From: Syntrophaceae bacterium UBA6078
Lineage (GTDB): Bacteria > Desulfobacterota > Syntrophia > Syntrophales > UBA2210
NCBI GenBank assembly: GCA_002428735.1
Contig: DIXO01000048.1
Span: 1 to 25,441, forward strand
Direction: 5' to 3'
Length of the DNA: 25,441 nt
Below the pieces are notes generated by a model. That model saw only the letters and a list, made by a program, of their open reading frames with translations. It did no database searches and was not told the DNA's origin. Position 1 is the first letter of the stretch, and each line of letters opens with the position of its first letter. Below, piece after piece: positions 8,104 to 16,704 of this stretch. Position numbers and translations under genes: made by a program.

Positions 8104-8934
8104 TTATGACATGCCTGTATGGGGAAGGATAGAGTGCCTGAAAATCCGTCCGTCCGGGGTATGCTCCTCTACCTCATCCCCCTTGAGAACCATGCGTGTC
8201 AGGACTCCCTGAATCTTTTTTCCCGTTGTCGATTCGATGACATCCTCAATTGTATCGAAACGGGACAGTTCCTCGAGCGTCATAATGATGGGAACCACCA
8301 TAGGAAACCGCTGTTCCCGGCACCCTTTGAGAGCATCCCCCGGCGTTACCCACATATGCCCCGTCAATTCTGATCCGTCATGGAGCGCCTCCTGGCAGGG
8401 GGGTACCCTGGCCACAAAAAATCTCGCGTCATACCGGATGGGCGACAACTCTGGCGTAATCCATCGGGAAAAATAGTGAAGCCGATCGAGAGCAATCGTC
8501 ACTTCCTCTTTCCCAAGCATCTCAGTGAATGCTATCTGTCCGCTGTGGACCAGTCTCCGGTATGAGATAAACCGCTGTTCTGTATCATCGCGGTTCAAGG
8601 AAAGAAGGGACCCCTCTTTCCCGTAGGCAAAAAGAAGGCCCACCTCTTCGAAGGTCTCCCGGATGGCGGCGACCCGGAAACCCACGTCTCCCTCAGGGAT
8701 CATCCTTTTGTCAAGCTCGCGTCGGTTCCTGATTGCATGGGGCATTGGAGAGAATTGTTTCATCTCAGGAAGGGTATCCTCTTCCTCCACCCTCCCGCCG
8801 GGAAAAACATACGAACTCGGGACAAAAGAACTCTTCGAACTTCTGAGGACCATCAGGACCTCGAAACCTCGATCACTGCCTTTCACGTGACGCAAGAGGA
8901 CAACCGTTGCGGCATCTATTGGTGTAACTGCCAT
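8104..8934 (-). CDS. Nudix hydrolase with split Nudix box (NUDT19-like)
   Basis: A 276-residue Nudix protein. The Nudix box begins GGRVEEEDTLPE (residues 46-57) and resumes at VAAIRETFEEVGLLF (88-102), with about 30 residues inserted between the glycine part and the REx2EExG part. R92, E93, E96, E97 and G99 are all present, so activity is expected. An inserted box of this kind is known from the NUDT19/RP2 group, where mouse NUDT19 is a CoA diphosphatase; a CoA or acyl-CoA substrate would suit the neighbourhood but is inference. The ATG at 8934 is preceded by GGAG at eight bases. It is convergent with the amidase (104-base gap) and divergent from the alpha/beta hydrolase. Confidence 0.88.
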   Translation of the reverse strand: MAVTPIDAATVVLLRHVKGSDRGFEVLMVLRSSKSSFVPSSYVFPGGRVEEEDTLPEMKQFSPMPHAIRNRRELDKRMIPEGDVGFRVAAIRETFEEVGLLFAYGKEGSLLSLNRDDTEQRFISYRRLVHSGQIAFTEMLGKEEVTIALDRLHYFSRWITPELSPIRYDARFFVARVPPCQEALHDGSELTGHMWVTPGDALKGCREQRFPMVVPIIMTLEELSRFDTIEDVIESTTGKKIQGVLTRMVLKGDEVEEHTPDGRIFRHSILPHTGMS

Positions 8935-9242
8935 TTCACGTTCTCCGTCAACATATCGCGCGGTGGCGTTTCTCTATCGAACCATCTCGTCTCTTTCTGT
9001 AAGCATCTTTTCGTTCCGAAAGTCAAGAAATCGCTCCTGTCTGTCTCAACTTCCACTCCTGGCGGTAATCCCCCGCCGTAACTTCTCCTTTGAAAACACC
9101 CCGATCTGTGTTACATATTCACCGGTAGTTTGCTGTGACACTGTTCGATATATCAACCGGTTACCCTGTATTAAACGAAAGATGCCGTGGCCGTCAGCTC
9201 AGCGGATACGCAACACCCTTTCAGATAAGAAGGAGAGGTGCC
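8935..9242. other. Divergent intergenic region
   Basis: This 308-base stretch separates the Nudix gene (-) from the alpha/beta hydrolase (+). It holds the ribosome sites of both genes (minus-strand GGAG at about 8943-8946, plus-strand AAGGAGAG at 9230-9237). No convincing promoter pair, repeat or RNA was found by eye; promoters for both genes are expected here. Confidence 0.4.
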
Positions 9243-10106
9243 ATGCAACCAAACCAGATAACCGTCCCCCGCGGAAGATTTTCTGTGCGCGATTCAGGAA
9301 ATACCGATGGATACCCCCTCGTCATGCTCCATGGATGGCCCGAGAGTTCTTACTGCTGGGAAGCCGTTCATCCCCTTCTGAGAAATGACCTCAGGATAAT
9401 CGCCCCCGACCTCAGGGGACTGGGAGAAAGTGAACGGACCATGGAGCCATCCCTCTACCAGAAGATAGAGTTAGCAAAAGATATCGTTGAAATTCTTGAT
9501 GCTCTCGAAATAAGAGATTTTTTTATTTTGGGACACGACTGGGGGGGCGTCGTCGCTCAGGAGGTAGCACTCGCCGTCCCTGACAGGGTCATCAAGCTGG
9601 TCCTCATGAATATCCCGGTGATCAATAATATGAATGGAAACGCGGAAGCTCTCGAAATAATTCGTTCCAGAAATTGTATCTCTCTCTGGTACCAGCACTT
9701 TCAGCAGCAACCGGCGCTGGCCGAAGCGATGATCAGAGGAAACGAAGAGGTGTGGATCCGGTACTTCTTCGGGAAGGCCGGCAGAGACGGTACAATCTCC
9801 GAAGATGCCCTTCGTGAATATATCAGATGTTACCGGATCGAGAATACACCCGCTACCGGGGCCTTTTACTACCGGGCCATGCGGCATGATGTGAAGAGAT
9901 GGGCGGGACTTGCGGAAACACGGTTTTCCATGTCCAGCCTGTATATCCACGGAGCGAACGATGTCGTGATTATCCCCGCGTATCTGAACCACATCGAGAA
10001 TTGTTTCAAAACTATCGATGTCGCAACCATAGACGCGGGCCACTTCGTGCAGGAGGAAAAGCCTCACGCTGTCGCGGCGCTGCTGAACGAGTTCTTGATA
10101 CCATAG
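9243..10106 (+). CDS. Alpha/beta hydrolase, epoxide hydrolase/fluoroacetate dehalogenase-like
   Basis: A 287-residue alpha/beta-fold hydrolase. It has the oxyanion motif HGWPES (30-35) and the nucleophile elbow GHDWGG, where D99 is the nucleophile, which is typical of epoxide hydrolases and haloacid/haloalkane dehalogenases rather than of Ser esterases. The acid D240 (HGANDVV) and base H267 (DAGHFVQ) complete the triad. The cap region (SLWYQHFQ and FYYRA) resembles that of epoxide hydrolases and fluoroacetate dehalogenases. A longer in-frame ATG exists at 9135, but ATG 9243 has AAGGAGAG five bases upstream and a family-like N-terminus. It is followed by the broken DUF1330 gene. Substrate not determinable. 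Confidence 0.9.
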   Translation: MQPNQITVPRGRFSVRDSGNTDGYPLVMLHGWPESSYCWEAVHPLLRNDLRIIAPDLRGLGESERTMEPSLYQKIELAKDIVEILDALEIRDFFILGHDWGGVVAQEVALAVPDRVIKLVLMNIPVINNMNGNAEALEIIRSRNCISLWYQHFQQQPALAEAMIRGNEEVWIRYFFGKAGRDGTISEDALREYIRCYRIENTPATGAFYYRAMRHDVKRWAGLAETRFSMSSLYIHGANDVVIIPAYLNHIENCFKTIDVATIDAGHFVQEEKPHAVAALLNEFLIP

Positions 10107-10233
10107 CCTACGGTTCTCTCCCTGGAGGGAGACTCAGCCGGAAAAGATATGTATTCGATAGCGTCCTGCAACGAGCCCGCGAACAGGCGACCACAGAATT
10201 TCAGTATATACTGATACGAAGGGGGGAGATGTC

Positions 10234-10608
10234 ATGGTCTCAATCGAACCGACGGGAGATCAGTTGCGCCAACTGAGGGATCTGGATCACGAAGGGCCGA
10301 TCGTTATGCTGAACCTCCTTAAATTCAAACCGGATGGAGGAGCGGAATTATACGAGCGGTACTAAGGGGTTGCCGGGCGACTGGTTGTAGAAATCGGCGG
10401 CAGGATTCTCTATTACGGCAGTCATAAGATGCCCGTTATCGGCCATGAAGAATGGGATGCCGCGCTTCTCGTCCAGTACCCTTCCCGGAATGCCTTTCTC
10501 TCCATGATCGCTGACGAGAGATATAAGTCCGCAGCCCATTACCGGCGCGAAGCTCTGATCGACTCTCGCCTCTATGCCCTGGCAACGATCAATCCCCCGA
10601 GGAGATAA
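10234..10608 (+). pseudogene. DUF1330 family protein with one in-frame stop
   Basis: The reading frame from ATG 10234 (preceded by GGGGGGAG) gives a full DUF1330-like protein of 124 codons: PIVMLNLLKFKPDGG, then ELYERY, then GGRILYYGSH, EEWDAALLVQYPS and HYRREALIDSRLYAL. The frame is interrupted only by TAA at codon 44 (10363-10365), just after YERY, where family members usually continue. No frameshift occurs and the rest reads cleanly to TAA at 10606. DUF1330 is a small ferredoxin-like (dimeric alpha/beta barrel) family of unknown function. Likely a recent nonsense pseudogene or a base-call error. It is 127 bases after the alpha/beta hydrolase on the same strand. Confidence 0.75.
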
Positions 10609-10609
10609 A

Positions 10610-10646
10610 AAAGAGGGCTCCACCATAATGCGGCGGAGCCCTCTTT
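10610..10646. terminator. Strong hairpin terminator between convergent genes
   Basis: AAAGAGGGCTCC (10610-10621) pairs perfectly over 12 bp with GGAGCCCTCTTT (10635-10646) around a 13-base loop. On the minus strand the stem is followed by a T run (complement of the A run at 10607-10612), so it should terminate the substrate-binding protein transcript; on the plus strand it ends the DUF1330 transcript less well. Confidence 0.85.
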
Positions 10647-10671
10647 CACAACTAACCCGTATGCTGAAGTG

Positions 10672-12042
10672 CTACTTTTTGTCCCTCTTTCTTAACTCAG
10701 CCGGCATGACAAAGTCGCTTGCTTTTCCCACACCTTTGAATATCGCCTCATTCTCCTTGCAGGATCCTCCCAGGTACTGGATCTTCCCGCCGTTCTGGAA
10801 CTGGCCGATCGGCTGGATGAACACGCCGGGGTAGGTCTTGTGCTGGGGATCGGCCGGGTCGACTCTGACCTTGGAGTGGAAGTACGGTTTGATTTTTTTC
10901 GTTTCGTAGGCCATCTTGCCGAGGGAATAGGTAGTTTCCACCGTCTCCATGGCTTTGATCAGTTTATCAACGTCGTCTGTACCCCCGGCGGTTTCTATCA
11001 CTTTCTTGAGAAAATACACGTCCGCGTAAGCAAGATGAACGTGTATCTGGGTCGGGATCTGGTGCTTCGTCGCCATCTCAACGAACGGAATGGTTTTTTC
11101 CGTCAGGGGAATTAGGCACTCGGTAAAGGATCCGACCATGCCCAGGCACTTGCCTCCGGTCAGCTTCCAGAAGTCGGAGGTCTGGGACACGCCGCCGTAA
11201 AGATCGACGGGGATATCACGGGCAGCCGAATCAGCCCACTGCTTGGCAAAGGACTCCGTGTCGGTAAACCATGAGCTTATGTAAAAAATCTGCTGGGCTC
11301 CCGTCCCGGCGATCTGCTGAAGGATGGGCAGATACATGGTTCCCCGCGGTTTGACCGCTTTGCTGTAAACGACTTTGACGCCATAGTCCTTCTCAACCAT
11401 TTCCTCCCAGGGAGGCAGCTTAAGGTCGGGCATTCCGTCCCGCCAGGGTTTCGTCCACTCAAGATCCTCCCACAGGATCGCCATTTTCTTCAGACCTTTC
11501 GGGAATCTGTCTTTCCACGTTTCCCCCCAGAAGTAGCGCTGCTGGGCGTAGTGAGACGGCTCTGGATCCCAGTCACGGAAACAGAATTTATACTTTTCGT
11601 ATTCGTCGAGGACCCGGTCCGTCAGTTCCCGTCCCATGGGGCCGTTGAAAATCATGATGTGAGGGTAATCCTTGAACATGGCAGCCGCGTTCTCCTGGGC
11701 AGCCAGGCAGATCTCCGTTCTCCCCTCGACGAAGATGAATTTTGCCTTATCTTCCATGAGCAAACGCCGCGCCCCCTCGACACTCAACGACGTGGCACCC
11801 TTGTTATCGGCGATCACGTACTTCAGAGGACGGCCGAGAACGCCTCCCGCCGCGTTGATCTCGTCAACCGCCACCTTCTGGATCGCCATGCAGGGCCGTG
11901 TTCCCGGCGAAAGTACCATCCCTACATAGCCGATCACAATCGGTTCACCCGACGGAGCGGCGCTCATCCCGGTGGATGGCAAACAGAGCGTCAGTGAAAG
12001 CACCGCCACAACAAATAAGCCAAACCTCAATCTTTTGATCAT
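10672..12042 (-). CDS. Branched-chain-type ABC transporter substrate-binding protein
   Basis: A 456-residue periplasmic binding protein of the leucine/isoleucine/valine-binding (Peripla_BP_6) type. A Sec signal peptide covers about residues 1-28: KR residues, a hydrophobic core LFVVAVLSLTL, and likely cleavage after GMSA. The mature start PIVIGYVGMVLSPGTRP and the motif DEINAAGGVLGRPL are hallmarks of the family. It is longer than the usual 380-420 residues. AAGGAGG lies about nine bases before the ATG. It is on the same strand as livHMGF and the paired CoA-transferases, 497 bases beyond them, and is the natural binding partner of that importer. Members of this branch bind aromatic or other organic acids as well as amino acids; the ligand is unknown. 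A hairpin terminator follows the stop. Confidence 0.92.
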   Translation of the reverse strand: MIKRLRFGLFVVAVLSLTLCLPSTGMSAAPSGEPIVIGYVGMVLSPGTRPCMAIQKVAVDEINAAGGVLGRPLKYVIADNKGATSLSVEGARRLLMEDKAKFIFVEGRTEICLAAQENAAAMFKDYPHIMIFNGPMGRELTDRVLDEYEKYKFCFRDWDPEPSHYAQQRYFWGETWKDRFPKGLKKMAILWEDLEWTKPWRDGMPDLKLPPWEEMVEKDYGVKVVYSKAVKPRGTMYLPILQQIAGTGAQQIFYISSWFTDTESFAKQWADSAARDIPVDLYGGVSQTSDFWKLTGGKCLGMVGSFTECLIPLTEKTIPFVEMATKHQIPTQIHVHLAYADVYFLKKVIETAGGTDDVDKLIKAMETVETTYSLGKMAYETKKIKPYFHSKVRVDPADPQHKTYPGVFIQPIGQFQNGGKIQYLGGSCKENEAIFKGVGKASDFVMPAELRKRDKK

Positions 12043-12539
12043 CGCATCTCCCTCCTTGTTGTCATTGCTTGTTTCTCTCCCCCTGTTTCAACAATCTCCA
12101 TTCTCGGAAACATCGGGCCATCATACATCTGATCGGGATAAAAAAGTTTGATGAAAGCTAGAACCTCCTCCCCGCCTGCATGCAGGTAACTCTGTCGTTG
12201 ATACTGTGGAAATTAACGGTTCTCGGAACTGGCAACAGCCCCTGATCAATTACCCGTCCTGGTATGGGGAAAAACGCAACATGAAAAGAAGAAATGGATA
12301 TCATTAACCTCCCCCCCGGTCAGTAACGATATCGCAAAGAAGAGCCCCCGGGGTATCAACCTGAACAAACAGAAACAACCCCGGCAGGTTTTTAAGTAAC
12401 ACGCCAGTCTTCGCCTGTCAACAGGAAATGCTTTTGTTTAAAGAGCCTGAACTGTTGCATAACTCGACGAGACATAAAACAGGTCTTATAAAAATCCTCA
12501 AAAGGACGAAAGCTACACCACCACGTAATGGATCAGGGT
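12043..12539. other. Long intergenic gap upstream of the substrate-binding protein gene
   Basis: In these 497 bases no coding frame with family similarity was found. Weak signals are a minus-strand TTGACA (12421-12416) followed after 17 bases only by a poor -10 (TACTTA), a 12-base palindrome CCTGCATGCAGG (12175-12186), and an AACCTG/CAGGTT inverted repeat (12358-12363/12385-12390) followed by a short T run on the plus strand. The first could start the substrate-binding protein mRNA with a leader of about 340 bases. Confidence 0.35.
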
Positions 12540-13898
12540 TCAGCCTCCACATCTCTCTTGCAGGTATTTTATCTTTATGTATTCATCGTCCTTTCCGATA
12601 TCGCAGGAAACCCATTTGATACGGGGCGGCGATTCGGACATCTTCACGAATCCCGAGGTGACAACGAATGTACCGACCGATTCGTCCTCAACCTCTTTGA
12701 ATGATTTTCGTACTTCCCACTGTCTGTTTTTCATTGTCCGCTCCGGCGTCATAACCCCCATGACGATAGGAACACCTCCTCCCCGCCATTTCGACCGCGC
12801 CGCTTTGAAGGCATAGGTCAAGGCTTTGGTCGTCAGTTCCTCGGCCGTGTACTTGACCGTCTCCTTTTCGATCTCACGGTGCAGCGTCATCGCCTGCTCA
12901 ATGATATCGGGGATACGATCCGGCGTAAACTTGAAGTCGTCTTCGAGATCCCACCGATGGAGAATCTTAAGGAGAGCTCTGAAATCGTGATCGCGGGGGG
13001 CGGCGATCGCCACCAGACCGTCTTTGCACTTCCAGTGACTGTATGGATAGAGAATGAAATCCAGCACGCCGATCCGAGGGCGCGGTTTGTCCCAGGTATA
13101 CCCGATGCTCGCGGGGAATCCCGTCATTGATGAATAGGCATCCATCCCCGCGACGTCGATCATCTGACCCTCGCCGGTACTCTGACGATGCAGGAGGGCC
13201 AGCGTCCCCCCCAGGGCGGCGCTGATCCCCGTAACATACCATCCCATCCACATGCCTGCCTTCAAGGGCCAGCTGTAGGGTTCCGGTTCCGTCTGAAAAT
13301 CACCGATCTGGGCGGACAAGCCCGATCCGGTCTGGGTGGTAATATCCGTGTCGGGGAAATTGACAAACTCCCGGGCCTTCTTTGTGTACTGCCCATAAGG
13401 GGTAATCGCTATGTAGACCAGCCCCGGATTCTTTTCGGAAAGCTGCCGGTATCCGATCCCCCAGGAGTCCATCTTCCCCGCGGGAAAGGTCTCGATCACC
13501 ACCGCAGCCTTCCGAGCCAGGGCGGCGAACGTCTCCCGATCCTCCTTGCTACCCTCAAGGTCCAGGGTCATATACCGCTTGTTGCGCCCCTCCATCATGA
13601 AGGGAATACCGACGCCCTTGACGTTTCTGCCATAAGGCGTCATCTTGCGGCAGGGGTCGCCTTTGGCCGACTCAATCTTAATGACCTCCGCCCCGAACTC
13701 GGCAAAGAAGCTGGCGGCAATGATGCCCGAGAAATTTCCCGCACTGGCGTCGAGGACCACGATATCATCGAGAACCTCGGGACGCCCTTCCGGTGTCTGG
13801 AGCTTTTCTACCGTCTCTCTCCACACGGAGATGTTCGCTCCGCCGCTCGAGTATCGGGTATAGACCTTCTCTTTGCTTTTCTTTGTGAATAAGCTCAT
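12540..13898 (-). CDS. Class III CoA-transferase, second subunit of a pair
   Basis: A 452-residue CaiB/BaiF-type protein. After a 40-residue N-terminal extension it shows IVVLDASAGNFSG, AEFGAEVIKIES and the catalytic region FPDTDITTQTGSG, where D185 aligns with the nucleophilic Asp. Its ATG overlaps the stop of the preceding CoA-transferase gene by four bases (ATGA), implying coupled translation and equal subunit amounts. It is only distantly like its partner. Known two-gene class III systems, such as benzylsuccinate:succinyl-CoA transferase BbsE/BbsF, work as heteromers, and this pair has the same arrangement. Whether both active sites work is not clear from sequence; both retain Asp. It is the last gene before a 497-base gap. 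Confidence 0.9.
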   Translation of the reverse strand: MSLFTKKSKEKVYTRYSSGGANISVWRETVEKLQTPEGRPEVLDDIVVLDASAGNFSGIIAASFFAEFGAEVIKIESAKGDPCRKMTPYGRNVKGVGIPFMMEGRNKRYMTLDLEGSKEDRETFAALARKAAVVIETFPAGKMDSWGIGYRQLSEKNPGLVYIAITPYGQYTKKAREFVNFPDTDITTQTGSGLSAQIGDFQTEPEPYSWPLKAGMWMGWYVTGISAALGGTLALLHRQSTGEGQMIDVAGMDAYSSMTGFPASIGYTWDKPRPRIGVLDFILYPYSHWKCKDGLVAIAAPRDHDFRALLKILHRWDLEDDFKFTPDRIPDIIEQAMTLHREIEKETVKYTAEELTTKALTYAFKAARSKWRGGGVPIVMGVMTPERTMKNRQWEVRKSFKEVEDESVGTFVVTSGFVKMSESPPRIKWVSCDIGKDDEYIKIKYLQERCGG

Positions 13899-15250
13899 CT
13901 CTTGACCTCTCTGCCGTAGTTATAGACGGGATCCTTATCAAGATGGTAATAGAGCGGCGGTTTTAACCCCGGTCTGTCATCGAACGTCCCGATAACCTTC
14001 TTTTTTTCGAGATTCTCCAGATCCTGTTCACTTAACCCGAGAAATTTCATCAAAACAAGCCGATTATGATATCCGAGGGGTCGTGCGAGCCATTTTGTCC
14101 TTCCCGGTGTCTTGCTCAGGCGGGCCGAGGGACCAGCCAGGGCCAGTTCCCCGTACATCTCATCGTTGAAGAGGATCACGCTCCCGCGCTCCCGCCGCCA
14201 CTCATCATCGCAAATCACCTTGTCCGTGGCGACCTCCGCGGCGGCAAAGCCTGTTTCGGTTGCCAGCCCCACTATCTCATCACAATCCTTCTCCCTGATC
14301 CAGTCGCCCACAATGGCCCGCAGGGCCTCGGCGTTCTCCTCTTTCAGGGCTTCGAAATAATCGCTGAATCGTTTATCCTGGAGGAGAGCCTCCTTCCCCA
14401 TGGCACGGCAGAGCCCGTGAAACTGTTTCTCTGTGGCGCAGGCCAGCCCGAGGAATTTTCCGTCGCGGGTCTTGAAAATAGACGCAGCAATCATGGCGGG
14501 ATCGTGATGGCCTGTCCGTCCCAGCGTCTCGCCGGTGACGCTGTGATAGGTAAAATGGGGGAGAAGGCGTATCATCGAATCCGTCTGGGAAAGATCAAGG
14601 TATTGTCCCTTGCCGGACTTATTCCGGTAATAGATGGCCATGCACAAGACCAGGGCAGCCATATTCCCCGGAACGAAATCGCCCAGATAGTCGGGAAGCT
14701 TGTAGTATCGGTCCGTTTCCGGAAACCCGTTCAGGCTGAGAACCCCGCTGGCCGCCTGGGCGAGGAGATCCCACCCCGGAAAGTAGCGCATGGGGCCGTA
14801 CTGACCATAGGTTGAACAGCTCAGATAGATGATTTTAGGGTTGATTTCACTGAGGCTTGAATAGCCGACCCCCCACGCCTCAGCGGTCCCCGGCGCAAAA
14901 TTCTCAAGGACAATGTCCGCATCCTTCGCCATCCGGTAGATCAGTTCTTTGGCCTCCGGACGCTTCAGGTCAAGGGACACGAAATACTTATTCTGGGTGA
15001 CAAAATGCCAGATCGGGTTCGAGTGCTTCCAGTACCTCCCCCAGTACGTAGCGGGCCGCCACAAGTCTCCGTAGAAGGGAAGTTCCAGTTTGATCACCTC
15101 GGCGCCATAGGTGGCCAATATTCTCGACGCCGTGGGACCAAAGATCACATGGGTAAAATCCAGAACCCTGAGGCCCTTGAAAACCTCCGGTTTTTCATTG
15201 ACCCTGGTCGGATCGAACAGTTTCGCGGTATACGAAAAATACTCTTCCAT
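13895..15250 (-). CDS. Class III CoA-transferase, first subunit of a pair
   Basis: A 451-residue CaiB/BaiF-type CoA-transferase. Family motifs are FKGLRVLDFTHVIFGP (about 25-39), ATYGAEVIKLE (47-56), KRYFVSLDL-like VSLDLKRPEA (91-100) and the catalytic segment PGWDLLAQAASG with D161. The C-terminal region (residues 400-451) is longer than in formyl-CoA transferase, as in the BbsE/F branch. The start is three bases after the livF stop, with GGGGAG eight bases upstream, so it belongs to the liv operon. The pair of transferases directly after a Liv importer suggests that the imported acid is activated with CoA from a pathway product such as succinyl-CoA. Donor and acceptor are unknown. Confidence 0.91.
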   Translation of the reverse strand: MEEYFSYTAKLFDPTRVNEKPEVFKGLRVLDFTHVIFGPTASRILATYGAEVIKLELPFYGDLWRPATYWGRYWKHSNPIWHFVTQNKYFVSLDLKRPEAKELIYRMAKDADIVLENFAPGTAEAWGVGYSSLSEINPKIIYLSCSTYGQYGPMRYFPGWDLLAQAASGVLSLNGFPETDRYYKLPDYLGDFVPGNMAALVLCMAIYYRNKSGKGQYLDLSQTDSMIRLLPHFTYHSVTGETLGRTGHHDPAMIAASIFKTRDGKFLGLACATEKQFHGLCRAMGKEALLQDKRFSDYFEALKEENAEALRAIVGDWIREKDCDEIVGLATETGFAAAEVATDKVICDDEWRRERGSVILFNDEMYGELALAGPSARLSKTPGRTKWLARPLGYHNRLVLMKFLGLSEQDLENLEKKKVIGTFDDRPGLKPPLYYHLDKDPVYNYGREVKR

Positions 15251-15253
15251 GAT

Positions 15254-15958
15254 TCATCTCCCCAGATATGCCTTTTTCACGAGGTCACTCTTCATAAGAT
15301 CCTCAGACTGTGCTTCCATTACAACTCGTCCGTCCTGGATCACGTATCCCCTGTCGGCCAGTTGGAGAGCCCTGAGCGCGTTCTGCTCGGGAAGAAGGAT
15401 CGTAATTCCCTGCTCCCGGAGCGTTGCGAGCGCCTCAAATACCCCGTCCACGATCACCGGAGCAAGTCCGACCGAGGGCTCATCGACCATGATAAATTTG
15501 GGGTGCGACATAAGCCCCCGGCCGATGTTGAGCATCTGCTGTTCCCCGCCGCTGAGGAGTCGGGCTTCCTGGTTGGAGCGAGACTTCAGGATAGGGAAGA
15601 GTTCCACCACCCACTCCATGGCCTTCTGCCGGTCCTTCCAGGCATCTCCCGGATAAGCGCCGATGAGCAGATTTTCCTTCACGGTGAGATAGGGGAAAAC
15701 CCGATGTCCCTCCGCAATGTGAATGACCCCTTTCTCTACAATCTCGTGGGGGGGCAGACCGGTAATATCGCTTCCCTGGAATACAATCGTCCCCGAAGTC
15801 GGCTTCATAACCCCCTGAACCACGTTCAGGATCGTGCTCTTGCCCGCTCCGTTGGATCCCAGGAGGGTTACTATCTCGTCAGGGCGTATGTTAAAGCTGA
15901 CGTCATAAAGTACGGGGAGGTTCCCGTACGATGCGCACAGATTTTTTACCTCAAGCAT
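15254..15958 (-). CDS. livF: Branched-chain-type ABC transporter ATPase, LivF
   Basis: A 234-residue ABC ATPase. Walker A is GSNGAGKST (34-42), the Q-loop region is present, the signature is intact as LSGGEQQ (135-141), Walker B is FIMVDEP (155-161), and the switch region follows at ILLPEQN, the LivF hallmark (His replaced by Gln-Asn). It hydrolyses ATP on the cytoplasmic face of the LivHM permease. It overlaps the end of livG by eight bases and is followed after three bases by the first paired CoA-transferase. Its canonical signature matters because the partner LivG has a degenerate one. Confidence 0.95.
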   Translation of the reverse strand: MLEVKNLCASYGNLPVLYDVSFNIRPDEIVTLLGSNGAGKSTILNVVQGVMKPTSGTIVFQGSDITGLPPHEIVEKGVIHIAEGHRVFPYLTVKENLLIGAYPGDAWKDRQKAMEWVVELFPILKSRSNQEARLLSGGEQQMLNIGRGLMSHPKFIMVDEPSVGLAPVIVDGVFEALATLREQGITILLPEQNALRALQLADRGYVIQDGRVVMEAQSEDLMKSDLVKKAYLGR

Positions 15959-16697
15959 AATTCCTCCACCCTTTGCCCAAGTAGGCCTCTATCACCGTGT
16001 CGTTATTAACAACCTCATCGGGAGTCCCTTCGGCGATCTTCTGACCGTAATGGATCGCAACGATGCGATCAGCCGCCTCGACAAGAACCGCCATGACATG
16101 TTCGATCCAGAAAATGGTCAGGTCAAACTGCTCCTTCGCCTTGACAACCATCTTGACCGCCGAGCTTGCCTCGCCCGGATTGAGTCCCGCCATGACCTCG
16201 TCGATAAAGAGAACCTTTGGCGTGGTTGCAAGCGCGCGGGCAAGTTCCAGCATGCGCAGTTCAAAAAAGGTAAGGTCTCTGGCCAGGATATTCCGTTTAC
16301 TGAAAAGACCCACAAATTCGAGATAGTGAGTCGCATCACCGGCCGCGTCTTCAAAGCTCTGATTTTTTCGGTCCTTTCCGCACAGAGAAGCGGTTATCAC
16401 GCTCATAAGGGCTGTCAATTCCGGAAAGGGCCGCGGGATCTGATAGGTCCGGGCAAGTCCCTGATGGACCCGCTTGTGCGGGGGCATCGTGGTAATATCC
16501 ACACTGTCCAGGACAATCTTCCCGGCATCCGTCTTCAGATATCCACTCATGACATTGACCATGGTGGATTTTCCCGCGCCGTTGGGGCCGATAAATCCCA
16601 GCGTTTCACCCTTTTGTATGGAAAAGCTCACATCATCGATTGCGACGAGACCACCGAATCGCTTAGTGATATTTGTGCACGTTAGAAGATCCGACAT
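15951..16697 (-). CDS. livG: Branched-chain-type ABC transporter ATPase, LivG
   Basis: A 248-residue ABC ATPase. Walker A is GPNGAGKST (37-45), Walker B VLFIDE (162-167), with the LivG-type GLNPGE after it and the switch His in IEHVM. The signature motif is unusual: LTFFELRMLELARAL (142-156) stands where LSxGxQ would be, so Ser and both Gly/Gln are missing. I chose ATG 16697, about eight to ten bases after GGAGGTAAG, a ribosome site that includes the livM stop codon; upstream in-frame ATGs lie inside livM. It forms the heteromeric ATPase pair with LivF in the importer. Confidence 0.94.
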   Translation of the reverse strand: MSDLLTCTNITKRFGGLVAIDDVSFSIQKGETLGFIGPNGAGKSTMVNVMSGYLKTDAGKIVLDSVDITTMPPHKRVHQGLARTYQIPRPFPELTALMSVITASLCGKDRKNQSFEDAAGDATHYLEFVGLFSKRNILARDLTFFELRMLELARALATTPKVLFIDEVMAGLNPGEASSAVKMVVKAKEQFDLTIFWIEHVMAVLVEAADRIVAIHYGQKIAEGTPDEVVNNDTVIEAYLGKGWRNYA

Positions 16698-16704
16698 TGC
16701 GTTC

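Noticed and set aside
12175..12186. Palindrome CCTGCATGCAGG in the gap before the substrate-binding protein gene
   Set aside because: A single 12-base palindrome with no partner site or nearby promoter; not enough to call an operator.
12358..12393. AACCTG/CAGGTT hairpin with short T run on the plus strand
   Set aside because: The stem is only six bases with a 21-base loop and no plus-strand gene ends there, so a terminator call is unsupported.
15005..16009. 334-codon plus-strand frame across livF and the CoA-transferase start
   Set aside because: Antisense to two certain genes with no recognisable motifs.
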